Positions 26,490-34,818 are shown, counted from the stretch's first letter. The stretch is DNA of 64,000 nt from Oligoflexia bacterium (GCA_023701205.1 JAMPXJ010000008.1:62001-126000), one strand, 5' to 3'. Numbers and translations are program-made. Notes: generated from the letters alone by a model not told the origin.

Positions 26490-26521
26490 GAGTCCATCTT
26501 GGCTTACCCGAAAGAACGGAG

Positions 26522-27661
26522 TCAATACCCGAGATCTTCTCGGATCGCGTCGTGGAAGCGCGGGCGGAACGCGCGGATCCGCTGGTTCTCGCGCGAAGGA
26601 TGCACCCGATTCGTCAACAACGTGACGGCCAATCCGGCGCCGGGATCGATCCAGAGCGACGTTCCCGTGAAACCCAGATGTCCCACCGAGCCGCGCGGGA
26701 AATACCGGCCCGCCGAGGAATCAGCCCCCGAAGGCGTGTCCCAGCCCAGACTGCGCTCGCAGCCCGCTGGCTCGCATACGCGGGTCCAGGCCTCCGCGCG
26801 CACGCGCGCCGAAACGAACCCCGTCATCCACTGCCGCGCGAACTGAAGCACGTCGCGGACCGTGCCGAACGCCCCCGCATGGCCGGCATAGCCGCCCATC
26901 GCCCAGGTGTTGTCGTCGTGCACCTGCCCCTGGAGCACGTCTCCGCGCCAGGGACAATCCTCCGTTGCGGCCACGCTCTCGAGGCGCGCCTCCGCGACCG
27001 GCCGCGTGACCCGGCGATAGAACGCGGCTTCAAGTCCCATCGGCTTCCAGACGAACTCGCGGACCGCGCGATCGAGCGGCATGCCCGTGACCTCCTCGAG
27101 CATGAAGCCCAGGAGCAGGAAGGACACGTCGGAATATACGCAACGCGCGCCAGGGGCCGCCTCGGGCGCGACCGCGAGAACTCTCCGGCGCATCTCGGCC
27201 TGCCGCTCGGCGACCGGAACCGCCGAAAGCTCCCGCTCCGGGAAAGCGTGACGAAGCTCCTCCCAGAAAGGCTTCCAGGCGATGAACCCCGCCGTGTGCG
27301 AGAGAAGGTGCCGAAGCGTGATCCCCCGAAAGGACGCGTTCGGGAAAAACGCCTCGAGCGGCGTCGACCAGCCGATCCAGCCGCGCTCGACCAAAACCGC
27401 CGCCAGGCTCGCGGTCGCCATCACCTTGCTCACCGAGGCGAGATCAAAGACGGTCTCCGGCTCCATCGGCTGCTCGGACGGGATTTTGCGCCGTGCGCCC
27501 GCCGCGAGAACCCGGATTTCCGCGGGCCGCGCGAGGCTATAGAGCCCAGCCACCATTCCCGGCGCGACGCCCTCGGCGAGCGCACCTCGGATCGCGGCCA
27601 CGGCTCTCGGAAATTCAGCCTCCGAAAGCTCTCTCAGGATCAGCTCCGAACTCGTGCTCAC
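26522..27661 (-). CDS. Beta-lactamase/penicillin-binding-like serine hydrolase
   Basis: The 379-residue protein has the serine-hydrolase triad motifs of class C beta-lactamases and esterase-type PBPs: SVSK (nucleophile Ser in FDLASVSKVMATAS near 77-80), YSD where YSN or YAN is usual, and a late GHLGFTGTS in the KTG-like position. There is no clear signal peptide, so it may be cytoplasmic or exported by an unrecognised route. Start is GTG. Location next to mpl suggests a role in cell-wall or D-amino-acid peptide turnover. Substrate is unknown and antibiotic resistance should not be assumed. Confidence 0.8.
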   Translation of the reverse strand: MSTSSELILRELSEAEFPRAVAAIRGALAEGVAPGMVAGLYSLARPAEIRVLAAGARRKIPSEQPMEPETVFDLASVSKVMATASLAAVLVERGWIGWSTPLEAFFPNASFRGITLRHLLSHTAGFIAWKPFWEELRHAFPERELSAVPVAERQAEMRRRVLAVAPEAAPGARCVYSDVSFLLLGFMLEEVTGMPLDRAVREFVWKPMGLEAAFYRRVTRPVAEARLESVAATEDCPWRGDVLQGQVHDDNTWAMGGYAGHAGAFGTVRDVLQFARQWMTGFVSARVRAEAWTRVCEPAGCERSLGWDTPSGADSSAGRYFPRGSVGHLGFTGTSLWIDPGAGLAVTLLTNRVHPSRENQRIRAFRPRFHDAIREDLGY

Positions 27662-27676
27662 CCTGAAGAGCGTAAC

Positions 27677-27745
27677 CTAAAAGGCGGTGAAAAAGACGAG
27701 GCAAACGAAAATGCTGAGCGCATAGAGCGCGGAAACATCAATCAT
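27677..27745 (-). CDS. Possible 22-residue single-helix membrane peptide
   Basis: An ATG at 27745 has an AGGAGG-type ribosome-binding site about 7 bases upstream. It opens a 22-codon frame that is almost entirely hydrophobic (IDVSALYALSIF, then VCLVFFTAF) and ends in TAG. Its stop lies 16 bases before the GTG of the serine hydrolase on the same strand. The size and composition recall small membrane subunits such as KdpF or CcoQ, but no partner operon is beside it. It might be a translated leader. It is too short for confident calling. Confidence 0.4.
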   Translation of the reverse strand: MIDVSALYALSIFVCLVFFTAF

Positions 27746-27833
27746 GGATCGGTCCTCCGAAGCCCTGCTCCCAAGCAACCGGAGTACCAGCCCGATAAGT
27801 CTGATTTCCCTTTTATTTCAAAGATGTAATCTT

Positions 27834-27872
27834 AAAAAAACACCCCTATTCCTGAAAAAAGGAAAGGGGTGT
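27834..27872 (-). terminator. Rho-independent terminator after the decaheme operon
   Basis: On the minus strand ACACCCC pairs with GGGGTGT, with an inner TTCC/GGAA extension, and the stem is followed directly by a run of seven T. It lies just beyond the stop of the last cytochrome gene, so it ends the decaheme-porin-cytochrome transcript. A second small hairpin (TTGACG/CGTCAA) stands between it and the stop codon. Confidence 0.85.
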
Positions 27873-27900
27873 CAAAGTTTTTGACGCTTTTCGTCAAGAA

Positions 27901-28287
27901 TCAGTTTTTCAACGTCTCAAGCCACTTCGTCAGAAGCGTGAGTTCTTCCGGAGTGCCCTTGAAGCGGCGGGTGTGCTTGCGGCCTTTGATCTTCTCGCGC
28001 TTTTGGAGGAAGAGCTCCATCCAGTCCGCATCGTGCTTCTTGCCCACACCGGAGAGGTCCGGGGCCTCTTTGTCGTCCTTGGCCTCTTCCTCGTCGCCTT
28101 CGTCATCTTTGAGCGTGGGATCCTTCTGAAAGCCCACCGCCTTGATCGTGTGGCACTTGTTGCACTGGTTGCGCTTCATTAGCGCAAGCGCCTGATCCTG
28201 ATTGGCCTCCGCGGCAAAAGGCAGGAGCCACACCATGGCGAGGACCAGTGTCAGCAGCCCTGTTCCGGTCGTTGTTCGTGTCTTCAT
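27901..28287 (-). CDS. Periplasmic monohaem c-type cytochrome with acidic insert
   Basis: The 128-residue protein has a signal peptide ending near AAEANQD and a haem site CNKCH at 42-46. A highly acidic stretch (DDEGDEEEAKDDKE) lies around residues 58-72, then KGRKHTRRFKGTPEE and a C-terminal helix (LTLLTKWLETLKN). Where many class I cytochromes have an axial Met in this last loop, this one has KHTRRF, so His is the likelier sixth ligand. The acidic patch would suit docking to a basic partner. It is the third gene of the decaheme-porin operon and is followed by a strong terminator. It may shuttle electrons between the CymA-like protein and the decaheme protein. Confidence 0.8.
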   Translation of the reverse strand: MKTRTTTGTGLLTLVLAMVWLLPFAAEANQDQALALMKRNQCNKCHTIKAVGFQKDPTLKDDEGDEEEAKDDKEAPDLSGVGKKHDADWMELFLQKREKIKGRKHTRRFKGTPEELTLLTKWLETLKN

Positions 28288-28359
28288 ACTCACCTCCAGA
28301 TCCGGTCTCTTCTTATCGGAAAGCCCACCCGGGGCCTTGAGTCGCGGAAGCACCCGAAA

Positions 28360-30465
28360 TCAGAAGCGATACGAGGCCTCCAGATAGAGCGTGCGGGCGG
28401 CGTAATTCTGGTCGCTGTAGGCGCCGGTGAGAAGCGCCGCGGGGCTCGTCAGACGATTCAGGTAATTGTCGAACTGGAGGTCGCTATAGATCAGGCGCTC
28501 CCATTGGAAGCCCAGAGTCCCCGTCAGCTCCTCGGAGTGCCGGTAGACCGCCTTCGCATTGAAGAGGCTCTTCCGGTAATCGTCATAGTTATTGATGTTC
28601 CCGAGAGCCACCGAGCTCGCTTCCGCCTGCGGCGTCCAGATCACGTTGCCATCCGAACGCAGCTGCTCCCACGAGAGGATCAAGTTCAACCGGCGGCGCT
28701 TCAGCGTCACGTCGCAGGTCAAGCCGTAGTTCACGCTGAAATCATTGAGCGTCGAGCCAAGATTGTAATAGCCCGCCGAAACGTTCGGAGGCGTGCTTGG
28801 ATTGGTCCAGCTCTCGTTGGGCACGGTCACCGTATTCGGCAAGACGCGCCTGTAATTGGAGTTGATGACCCTTTCCACACCCGTAAACCCGCTCACGGTC
28901 ACGATATTCGGCAATTCCCAGGAGACATTGGCATAGCCCTCCTGTCGCGAATCCTCGAGCCGCCCGAGGATCGTCGAAGGGTAATCGTTGCGTTTATAGC
29001 CGTACTCCAAGCCTACGGAGATACGATCCGTGGGCTCGATGTCCACGCCGATCGAATAGCGGTTCTCATTGCGATCCGCGAGATCCGTATAGCGGAAATA
29101 GCGCTCCACCGCATACTTGCCCGAGGCCGATGCGGCGGAGGCACGCCAAGCCGCCTCGCTATCGCCTGCCACGGAAGTCCGCACCAGCCGGCTCACCTTC
29201 AGATTCCCGCTCAGGAACTCCAGGAAGCCGTTCCGGACCTTGGCGTAGTACTTCCGGTCCGTCGTTTCAGTGGCGTCAGCCCGGTCGCGAAACGCCCGTC
29301 CGAACTCGAAGCCAGCCGTGGCCTTGCTCTCGAACGGAAGCCTGTAGGCCCCCTCGAAGCCGGCGAGGTGCTTGCGATAGCTGAAGTTCTCCGTCGTGTC
29401 GCGGGCAGCCCCGTTCGTGAAGACGATCTGACTGGACTCGTCTTTTCTCTGAATGAAACTGTAATTCAGCTTCGTCGAGAGATCCTCGATCGGCCGCGAG
29501 CTGAGCGCCACTGCGGCGTTATTGTATTTCACCTTGCCTTTGTAATTAGGCTCATTGAGGGCAAGGGTCGCCATGGTGGCGCCGCTCACGATCTGATCGC
29601 GCACCGCGAACTCGTTACTCAAGGTGGAAACCCCCGCGCGCGCGGAGAGATTCGACCGCAAGGGCAGGTCCGAAACCGAAGTCTGGGCGAGCAGGTGAAC
29701 GAGATCGTTGCCTGGCGCGACCGAGGTGGTCTCATAAAGCGAGCCCGACGTCATTCTCCAGGAGAAGAACTCGTTCTCGTTCCTGAAGTTACTGAACGAC
29801 GCCCGAAACGAAGCGAAGACATTGTCCCGGCGGTAATTGAGATCACCGAACGCTGCGGTGGTCGCATAGTCCACTGGCTCGGGCAGCTCAACCGCGCCCC
29901 CAGCGACCGGCCGGATCCCTGCCTGGGTCAGCCGGTTCACGCCGAAGGAGACATAGAAGGGGTCGAAACGCGTGAGATGGATCTCGCCGCCCAGGTCCTT
30001 CAGCTTCATGGTGTAATCGAAGCTGTTCCAGGAGTCCGTCGAGGAGGTCGTCGGATTCAAGGTATATTCGAGCCGTGCGTCCCCCGGATTGGCGTAGAAG
30101 GTCCGCGCCCCGTAGGTCACGTCATGCGGCGTCTGGTTGAAAAGCAGCGCGTACCGATAGCTGCCGTACCCTCCGCCGCGGACGCGGTAGGATTGGTCGT
30201 TGCGAAGGATGTCCTTGGACTCGAGGTCCACGTAGTAGCCGCCGGCATCGTAGAACCCGCTGACCTCCCCGTAGAGCCCATCCCGGATGCTGCGATACTC
30301 GTTGAAGCGCGCGCTCGCGTTCTCGCCGTCCACGAGACGGACCCCGAACTTGCTCAGCACGGAGTAACGCAGCTCCTCTTCCGCCCAGCCCGAGGCCGGC
30401 AGAAGCGCGCTAACCAGCAGTGTCACGGCCATTCCTTGAGTCACTTTGATATTTCTCATTTTCAT
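28360..30465 (-). CDS. MtrB/PioB-family decaheme-associated outer-membrane porin
   Basis: The 701-residue protein has a signal peptide ending near SGWAEEE, then a long series of alternating aromatic amphipathic strands (YRYALLFNQ, YYAKVRNGFLEFLSG, SVGLEYGYKRNDY). It ends in EASYRF with C-terminal Phe. Size and position match the MtrB/PioB barrel, about 26 strands in known members, which sheathes a decaheme cytochrome in the outer membrane. The N-terminal CXXC seen in Shewanella MtrB is absent. It starts 9 bp after the decaheme gene with a GAGGAA site. Family membership rests on context plus overall architecture rather than one motif. Confidence 0.78.
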   Translation of the reverse strand: MKMRNIKVTQGMAVTLLVSALLPASGWAEEELRYSVLSKFGVRLVDGENASARFNEYRSIRDGLYGEVSGFYDAGGYYVDLESKDILRNDQSYRVRGGGYGSYRYALLFNQTPHDVTYGARTFYANPGDARLEYTLNPTTSSTDSWNSFDYTMKLKDLGGEIHLTRFDPFYVSFGVNRLTQAGIRPVAGGAVELPEPVDYATTAAFGDLNYRRDNVFASFRASFSNFRNENEFFSWRMTSGSLYETTSVAPGNDLVHLLAQTSVSDLPLRSNLSARAGVSTLSNEFAVRDQIVSGATMATLALNEPNYKGKVKYNNAAVALSSRPIEDLSTKLNYSFIQRKDESSQIVFTNGAARDTTENFSYRKHLAGFEGAYRLPFESKATAGFEFGRAFRDRADATETTDRKYYAKVRNGFLEFLSGNLKVSRLVRTSVAGDSEAAWRASAASASGKYAVERYFRYTDLADRNENRYSIGVDIEPTDRISVGLEYGYKRNDYPSTILGRLEDSRQEGYANVSWELPNIVTVSGFTGVERVINSNYRRVLPNTVTVPNESWTNPSTPPNVSAGYYNLGSTLNDFSVNYGLTCDVTLKRRRLNLILSWEQLRSDGNVIWTPQAEASSVALGNINNYDDYRKSLFNAKAVYRHSEELTGTLGFQWERLIYSDLQFDNYLNRLTSPAALLTGAYSDQNYAARTLYLEASYRF

Positions 30466-30474
30466 TTCCTCGCG

Positions 30475-31458
30475 TTAGCGCAAGAATCTCTTCCCTGAGT
30501 TTCCACGACCCGAGAAATTCGAAGGGGCGTTGCTCCCGTGCACCTTCGTGTGGCAGTTCAGGCAGGCGCGTCCCACGAACCGGTTTCTCATGCTGCCCGT
30601 GCCATCGAAGCCGTTATTGGAGTCATAAGCCGTGCTGACGTGGCCGGACGCCTGATGACACTCCTGACAAAGGTTCGGCACCTTCTCCACCAGCAGCCGG
30701 TTGTGATTGCTCCCGTGCGGATTGTGGCAGTTGAGGCAGTTCTCCTCCACCGGCTGGTGCTGCCACATGAAGGGCCCGCGCTTGTCACCATGGCACTTGG
30801 TGCAAAGCAGGTTCACGTTGGTCTCCACCCAGCTCTTCTCCGAGAGAGAGCCGTGCGGGTTGTGGCAGTCCTTGCAGCCCACCTTGCCTTCGAGGATCGG
30901 GTGGTGCGAGCGCTTCTTCACGAGCTGAGCGATGTCTTTGTGGCAATCGAGGCAATGCTCGGGCGAGGGCTTCACGTGCATGCGGCCCTTGTGATTGGTA
31001 TGGCAGCTCGCGCACGAAAGATCCGCGCGGTTATGCGGGCCGGAGTTCCAGTGCGCTACCTTCGGCTCATTCTTGTGGCAGTTCAGGCACTGTGCGGCCT
31101 GCTGAGCCGGCGTTTGCGCCGACCCTTTGGTAAAGCTGACAATGGACTCCTTGGTCTTGAGCTTCGCGTGCTCCGCCCCGTTGTCGCCATGGCAGGCGGC
31201 GCAGGCCTTCTCAACCCCTGTTTTGGCGAAGACGCCGAAATGCAGGTTGTCGCGGAACGCGGCGTACTCGTCCTCATGGCATTTGCCGCACTTCTGCGCC
31301 TCGGCCGCGAAGCTCAGCCCGCCCGCGCCAGGCGCCGCCGGCGCCACGGCTGCAGTCGCCTCCGGCGCAGCCACTCCCTCCTGGGCCGACCCCGTCGCAG
31401 CCGACACAAGGTTGATAACCGCGAATAACGCAATCGCCCCCATCCGCATTCCGCTCAT
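30475..31458 (-). CDS. Decaheme c-type cytochrome, MtrA/DmsE family
   Basis: The 327-residue protein starts at ATG 31458 behind AAGGAGAG. It has a signal peptide ending near ATGSAQE, a short Ala/Pro-rich linker and exactly ten CXXCH sites (in order CGKCH, CAACH, CLNCH, CASCH, CLDCH, CKDCH, CTKCH, CLNCH, CQECH, CLNCH). Length and haem count fit MtrA, PioA and DmsE, which form a haem wire inside the MtrB-type porin. Additional HxxxH-rich spacers supply distal ligands. Direction of flow (metal reduction or iron oxidation) cannot be told from sequence. It is the first gene of the operon, divergent from a chemoreceptor gene. Confidence 0.9.
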   Translation of the reverse strand: MSGMRMGAIALFAVINLVSAATGSAQEGVAAPEATAAVAPAAPGAGGLSFAAEAQKCGKCHEDEYAAFRDNLHFGVFAKTGVEKACAACHGDNGAEHAKLKTKESIVSFTKGSAQTPAQQAAQCLNCHKNEPKVAHWNSGPHNRADLSCASCHTNHKGRMHVKPSPEHCLDCHKDIAQLVKKRSHHPILEGKVGCKDCHNPHGSLSEKSWVETNVNLLCTKCHGDKRGPFMWQHQPVEENCLNCHNPHGSNHNRLLVEKVPNLCQECHQASGHVSTAYDSNNGFDGTGSMRNRFVGRACLNCHTKVHGSNAPSNFSGRGNSGKRFLR

Positions 31459-31629
31459 CCCCACTCTCCTTGTTGGATTCCTTCGCAAAGTTTCGCAGCA
31501 GCGCAATGGGCGGTAAAGATTATTTTAATCAGCAGCGATATTTTTTAAGTCATTTATATTTAATACCCAGGGTATGAGGCGTCAAACCGCCATCGTTCGC
31601 CGGAATCCTAGCCCCGCCAGAGAATTGGC

Positions 31630-31657
31630 TAAAACATTCCAGTCCCCGAACCGATCA
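31630..31657 (+). promoter_or_regulatory. Candidate sigma-28 (FliA-type) promoter of the chemoreceptor gene
   Basis: TAAA and ACCGATCA are separated by 16 bp; the consensus is TAAA, 15 bp, GCCGATAA, so the second box matches 6 of 8. It ends 26 bases before the ATG. Chemoreceptor genes are often read by the flagellar sigma factor, which supports the call. Nearby at 31563-31575 is a perfect ATACCC-A-GGGTAT repeat that could be an operator serving both directions. Confidence 0.35.
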
Positions 31658-31683
31658 GTATCCAGGACACGAGGTGGACCCGC

Positions 31684-33507
31684 ATGCACATACTGAGACT
31701 CTGGAAAAAACTCGACGACACCCTGAGCATGAAGGTGAAGCTCCTGATCACCTTTGGAGCGACCGCCGTCTTCCTGCTGACCGTGGGTGCGATCGGCTTC
31801 TTCTCGCTTTCGCAGGTGTCGCGCACGTATGAGCACGTCTCGGAGATCGACCTGCCCAAGACCGCGGAGCTCACGAGCATGCGCTACAACGCTATCGGCA
31901 TCGCGCGCAGCGTGACCCACCTTTCGATGAACGACCTCTCGCAGGACGAGATCGAGGAGCACGAATACAAGCTCACTCATCACATCAAGAAGTACGAGGA
32001 AGCCGAGAAGGATTACGCCAAGCACCCGTTCACCGCCGGTGAAGGCGAGAAGTACAAGGACGTCCAGGATCGCTGGCGCGAGACCCAGGATATCGTCACC
32101 CGGATCCGCGCGCTCCAGAAGTCCACTCGCGCCGAGGACCGCGCCAAGATGCATAAGCTTTTGGCCAAGGACTTCAGCAACGTGATGGATGACCTCAACG
32201 AGGACCTCGGCATCCTGCGCGACACCCAGGGCCGCGAAGCCGCGAAGTGGTCCAAGCAGGCCGAGAGGATCGCGACCGTCGGCCGCGCCCTGGTCTCCAT
32301 CGTCGTGATCTCGGGCTTCGGCCTCGCGCTGCTCGTGGGCTATCTCTTCTCGCGCCGACTGACCACCTCTCTGGGCGGCATCACCCGCAAGCTCGCGATG
32401 GAAGCCGAAGGCGTCGCGACCGCTTCGGGCCAGATCTCCTCATCCAGCGAGGAGCTCGCCTCGAGCTCCAGCGAGCAGGCCGCCTCGCTGGAGGAGACCT
32501 CCGCCGCGCTGGAGGAGGTCGCCGCGATGGTCCGCAAGAACGCCGAGAACGCCAACCACTCCAAGGCTGAATCAGAGAACAGCCGCAAGAGCGCCGAGAA
32601 CGGCAAGCAGGTCATCGACCAGATGATCCGCGCGATCGATGACATCCATTCGAGCAACACGGAGATCATGTCGGAGGTGGAGAAGAGCAACCAGGAGATC
32701 TCGGCCATCGTGGGCGTCATCCGCGAGATCGGCAACAAGACCAAGATCATCAACGACATCGTCTTCCAGACGAAGCTGCTTTCCTTCAACGCCTCGGTCG
32801 AGGCGGCCCGGGCCGGAGAGCACGGCAAGGGCTTCGCCGTCGTCGCCGAGGAGGTGGGCAAGCTCGCCCAGATGAGCGGCAACGCCGCCAAGGAGATCTC
32901 CGAGATGCTCGATGGCAGCATCCGCAAGGTCGAGGCGATCGTGAACGCGACCAAGGCCAAGGTCGGCACCCTCGTCGCCACCGGCAAGGAGAAGACGGAT
33001 AGCGGCGCCCAGATCGCGCGCCGCTGCGGCGACGTGCTCGAGGAGATCGTCCGCAACGTCTCGAACGTGAACCAGATGGTGGCCGAGATTTCGGAGGCCT
33101 CGAGCGAACAGTCGAGCGGCCTGCAGGAGATCCACAAGGCCGTGGGCAACCTCGACGCCGCCACGCAGAAAAACAGCTCCGTTTCGCACGAGGCGGCCTC
33201 CGCCGCCGAGAAGCTCTCCGGCCAGGCCAAGGCCCTCAAGTCGATGGTGCATGAGCTCGTGACGCTCGTCGAGGGCAACCGCGGCACCGAAGCCGCCGCC
33301 AAGCCCCAACCGAAGGCGAAAAAGCAGGGGCCCGCCCCCAAGCCCGAGGGTGGCGCGAGGGTGATCCCGCTCGTATCGAAGAAGACCCCGCAGCCAGCGG
33401 CGCTCAAGCCCGTGGCCGAGTCCAAGCCCGTGCCGATGAAGATCGCGGCCAACGGCGGCGGCGGCGAGGTCCCTTCCGAGAGCGATCCCCGCTTCGAAGA
33501 AGTCTGA
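31684..33507 (+). CDS. Methyl-accepting chemotaxis protein
   Basis: The 607-residue protein has transmembrane helix 1 near 17-40, a helical periplasmic sensor domain of four-helix-bundle type (about 41-198) and transmembrane helix 2 near 200-222. The cytoplasmic helical domain carries the conserved hairpin tip (IVFQTKLLSFNASVEAARAG, then GFAVVAEEVGKLA). The C-terminal tail is Pro/Lys/Ala-rich with no CheR-docking pentapeptide. No haem or PAS motif is visible in the sensor domain, so the ligand is unknown. It is divergent from the decaheme operon, which raises the possibility of taxis linked to electron acceptors or donors. Confidence 0.92.
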   Translation: MHILRLWKKLDDTLSMKVKLLITFGATAVFLLTVGAIGFFSLSQVSRTYEHVSEIDLPKTAELTSMRYNAIGIARSVTHLSMNDLSQDEIEEHEYKLTHHIKKYEEAEKDYAKHPFTAGEGEKYKDVQDRWRETQDIVTRIRALQKSTRAEDRAKMHKLLAKDFSNVMDDLNEDLGILRDTQGREAAKWSKQAERIATVGRALVSIVVISGFGLALLVGYLFSRRLTTSLGGITRKLAMEAEGVATASGQISSSSEELASSSSEQAASLEETSAALEEVAAMVRKNAENANHSKAESENSRKSAENGKQVIDQMIRAIDDIHSSNTEIMSEVEKSNQEISAIVGVIREIGNKTKIINDIVFQTKLLSFNASVEAARAGEHGKGFAVVAEEVGKLAQMSGNAAKEISEMLDGSIRKVEAIVNATKAKVGTLVATGKEKTDSGAQIARRCGDVLEEIVRNVSNVNQMVAEISEASSEQSSGLQEIHKAVGNLDAATQKNSSVSHEAASAAEKLSGQAKALKSMVHELVTLVEGNRGTEAAAKPQPKAKKQGPAPKPEGGARVIPLVSKKTPQPAALKPVAESKPVPMKIAANGGGGEVPSESDPRFEEV

Positions 33508-33511
33508 GCGC

Positions 33512-33808
33512 CTAGGCGTTCAGCGCGGCGATGCGGGCCGCCAGCGCGAAGTCGCGCTCGCTGAGCCCGCCGGCGTCATGAGTCGAAAGCGCGAGCTTCA
33601 CCTTGTTCCAGCGGATGTCGATGTCCGGATGATGATCCGCGGCCTCCGCCAGCAGGCCTACAGCGTTCACGAAGAGCAGCGCGCGCGCGAAATCCTTGTG
33701 CTCGAACGCCTTCTCGATCTCCCCTCGCGAATTCAGGCTCCAGCCCGGTAGCTTGCGCAAGCCTTCCTGGATCTCCGCTTCCGAAAGTTTTCTGGGCTTC
33801 GCTGACAC
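33512..33808 (-). CDS. phhB: Pterin-4a-carbinolamine dehydratase
   Basis: The 98-residue protein has the family signature ADHHPDIDIRWNKVKLALSTHDAGGLSERDFALA, here described from residue 57 to 91, with the catalytic His-His pair. The N-terminal LPGWSL and FEHKDFARALLFVNAVG segments also match PCD/DCoH. It dehydrates 4a-hydroxytetrahydrobiopterin; bacterial PhhB usually serves phenylalanine hydroxylase, but many genomes have it alone. Start is GTG behind GGAAGGTG. It is convergent with the chemoreceptor gene with a gap of 4 bp. Confidence 0.92.
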   Translation of the reverse strand: MSAKPRKLSEAEIQEGLRKLPGWSLNSRGEIEKAFEHKDFARALLFVNAVGLLAEAADHHPDIDIRWNKVKLALSTHDAGGLSERDFALAARIAALNA

Positions 33809-33898
33809 GGTTCACCTTCCTTGCAAATGATGCCTGAAACGAGGTCGGCCCGACCTCTATTCAAACCACGAGCCAAGCGCGGGCCGGACTCGCGCTTT

Positions 33899-34792
33899 TT
33901 ACCACATCAACGTGGTGTAGGCCTCCGAGATGATCCGCGGCTTGGCCGCCTCCTCGGCGATGGTGAGGATCTTGGTTCCCCGCGACCGATGCCCCACGCC
34001 ACCGTTCTTGAGCGTCGAACGGTAGTTCTGGGTGAAGGTGATCATCGAATACTTGGGGTGGCGATAATACTGCACATCCTCGGGCCCGATCGCGATCGTC
34101 TTGTAGCGGGCATTGAGATTCCCCTTGAAGGACTTCCACTGATCCTTGTTCATGCCCTGCGCCGAGAAGTCGGAATGATAATGCGAGATGTAGGAATCGA
34201 CGTCCTTGGTCTCCCAGGCCTGGATCCAGCTGTCGAAAAACGCCTTGAGCTCGACCGACTGGCCCGGCTTGAGGAACTCGTCCTTCAGCTCGTCGAAGAC
34301 GAGGATCGGCGTCAGCCCCACGCGGACCCAGGGCTGGATCTCCGTGATCTCCTCGTTGTTGACCACGATACACCCTTCGCTGTCGTAATTCTGCTTGAGG
34401 CGCTCGGGCTCGTTCGTGGCGTGCAACATGATGTCGGAGCCCGTGTAGCCGGCGATGCGATCGAAGTCGTTCGGGAAGTTGAGATAGAAGGCCATCTTTC
34501 CGAACTTCGGCTTCAACGTGGGCGGCGTGAGCCGTGACTTGAAAGTATAGATCCCTTCGGGAGTCTTGAGATCCCCTTCGCTGACCTTGTCTCCAGTCAC
34601 CTTGCCCAGGGTCGCGTGAAAAGACTTCACCGGCTCATATGCGCCGTTGACGTACTTCACCACGCGAAGCGTGTTCGTCTTCTTGTCGACCAGGATCGCG
34701 GTCTTGTCGCCCCCGAACGCCGGCACGGCGCTTGGCGCGAAAAAGAAAAAAAACAGAAAAGCCGCCCTGGCATTGACCTGAAGGGGAAACAT
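33899..34792 (-). CDS. L,D-transpeptidase (YkuD)-like protein with C-terminal NTF2/SnoaL-like domain
   Basis: The protein has about 297 residues with a signal peptide containing a Phe run. A YkuD-like domain follows (GVETPEGIYTF-like GDLKTPEGIYTFKS, then a histidine in MLHATNE and the nucleophile region YDSEGCIVVNNEE). The classical SHGC motif is SEGC here, which is seen in some family branches. Residues about 195-297 (FFDSWIQAWETKDVDSYISHYHSDF) look like an NTF2/SnoaL-like domain. It probably cross-links peptidoglycan or attaches proteins in the periplasm. Start is uncertain: ATG 34792 gives a clean signal peptide, and a TTG lies 30 bases upstream. Confidence 0.75.
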   Translation of the reverse strand: MFPLQVNARAAFLFFFFFAPSAVPAFGGDKTAILVDKKTNTLRVVKYVNGAYEPVKSFHATLGKVTGDKVSEGDLKTPEGIYTFKSRLTPPTLKPKFGKMAFYLNFPNDFDRIAGYTGSDIMLHATNEPERLKQNYDSEGCIVVNNEEITEIQPWVRVGLTPILVFDELKDEFLKPGQSVELKAFFDSWIQAWETKDVDSYISHYHSDFSAQGMNKDQWKSFKGNLNARYKTIAIGPEDVQYYRHPKYSMITFTQNYRSTLKNGGVGHRSRGTKILTIAEEAAKPRIISEAYTTLMW

Positions 34793-34818
34793 CCCTTCAA
34801 GTTTAGGGCTTTCGACTT

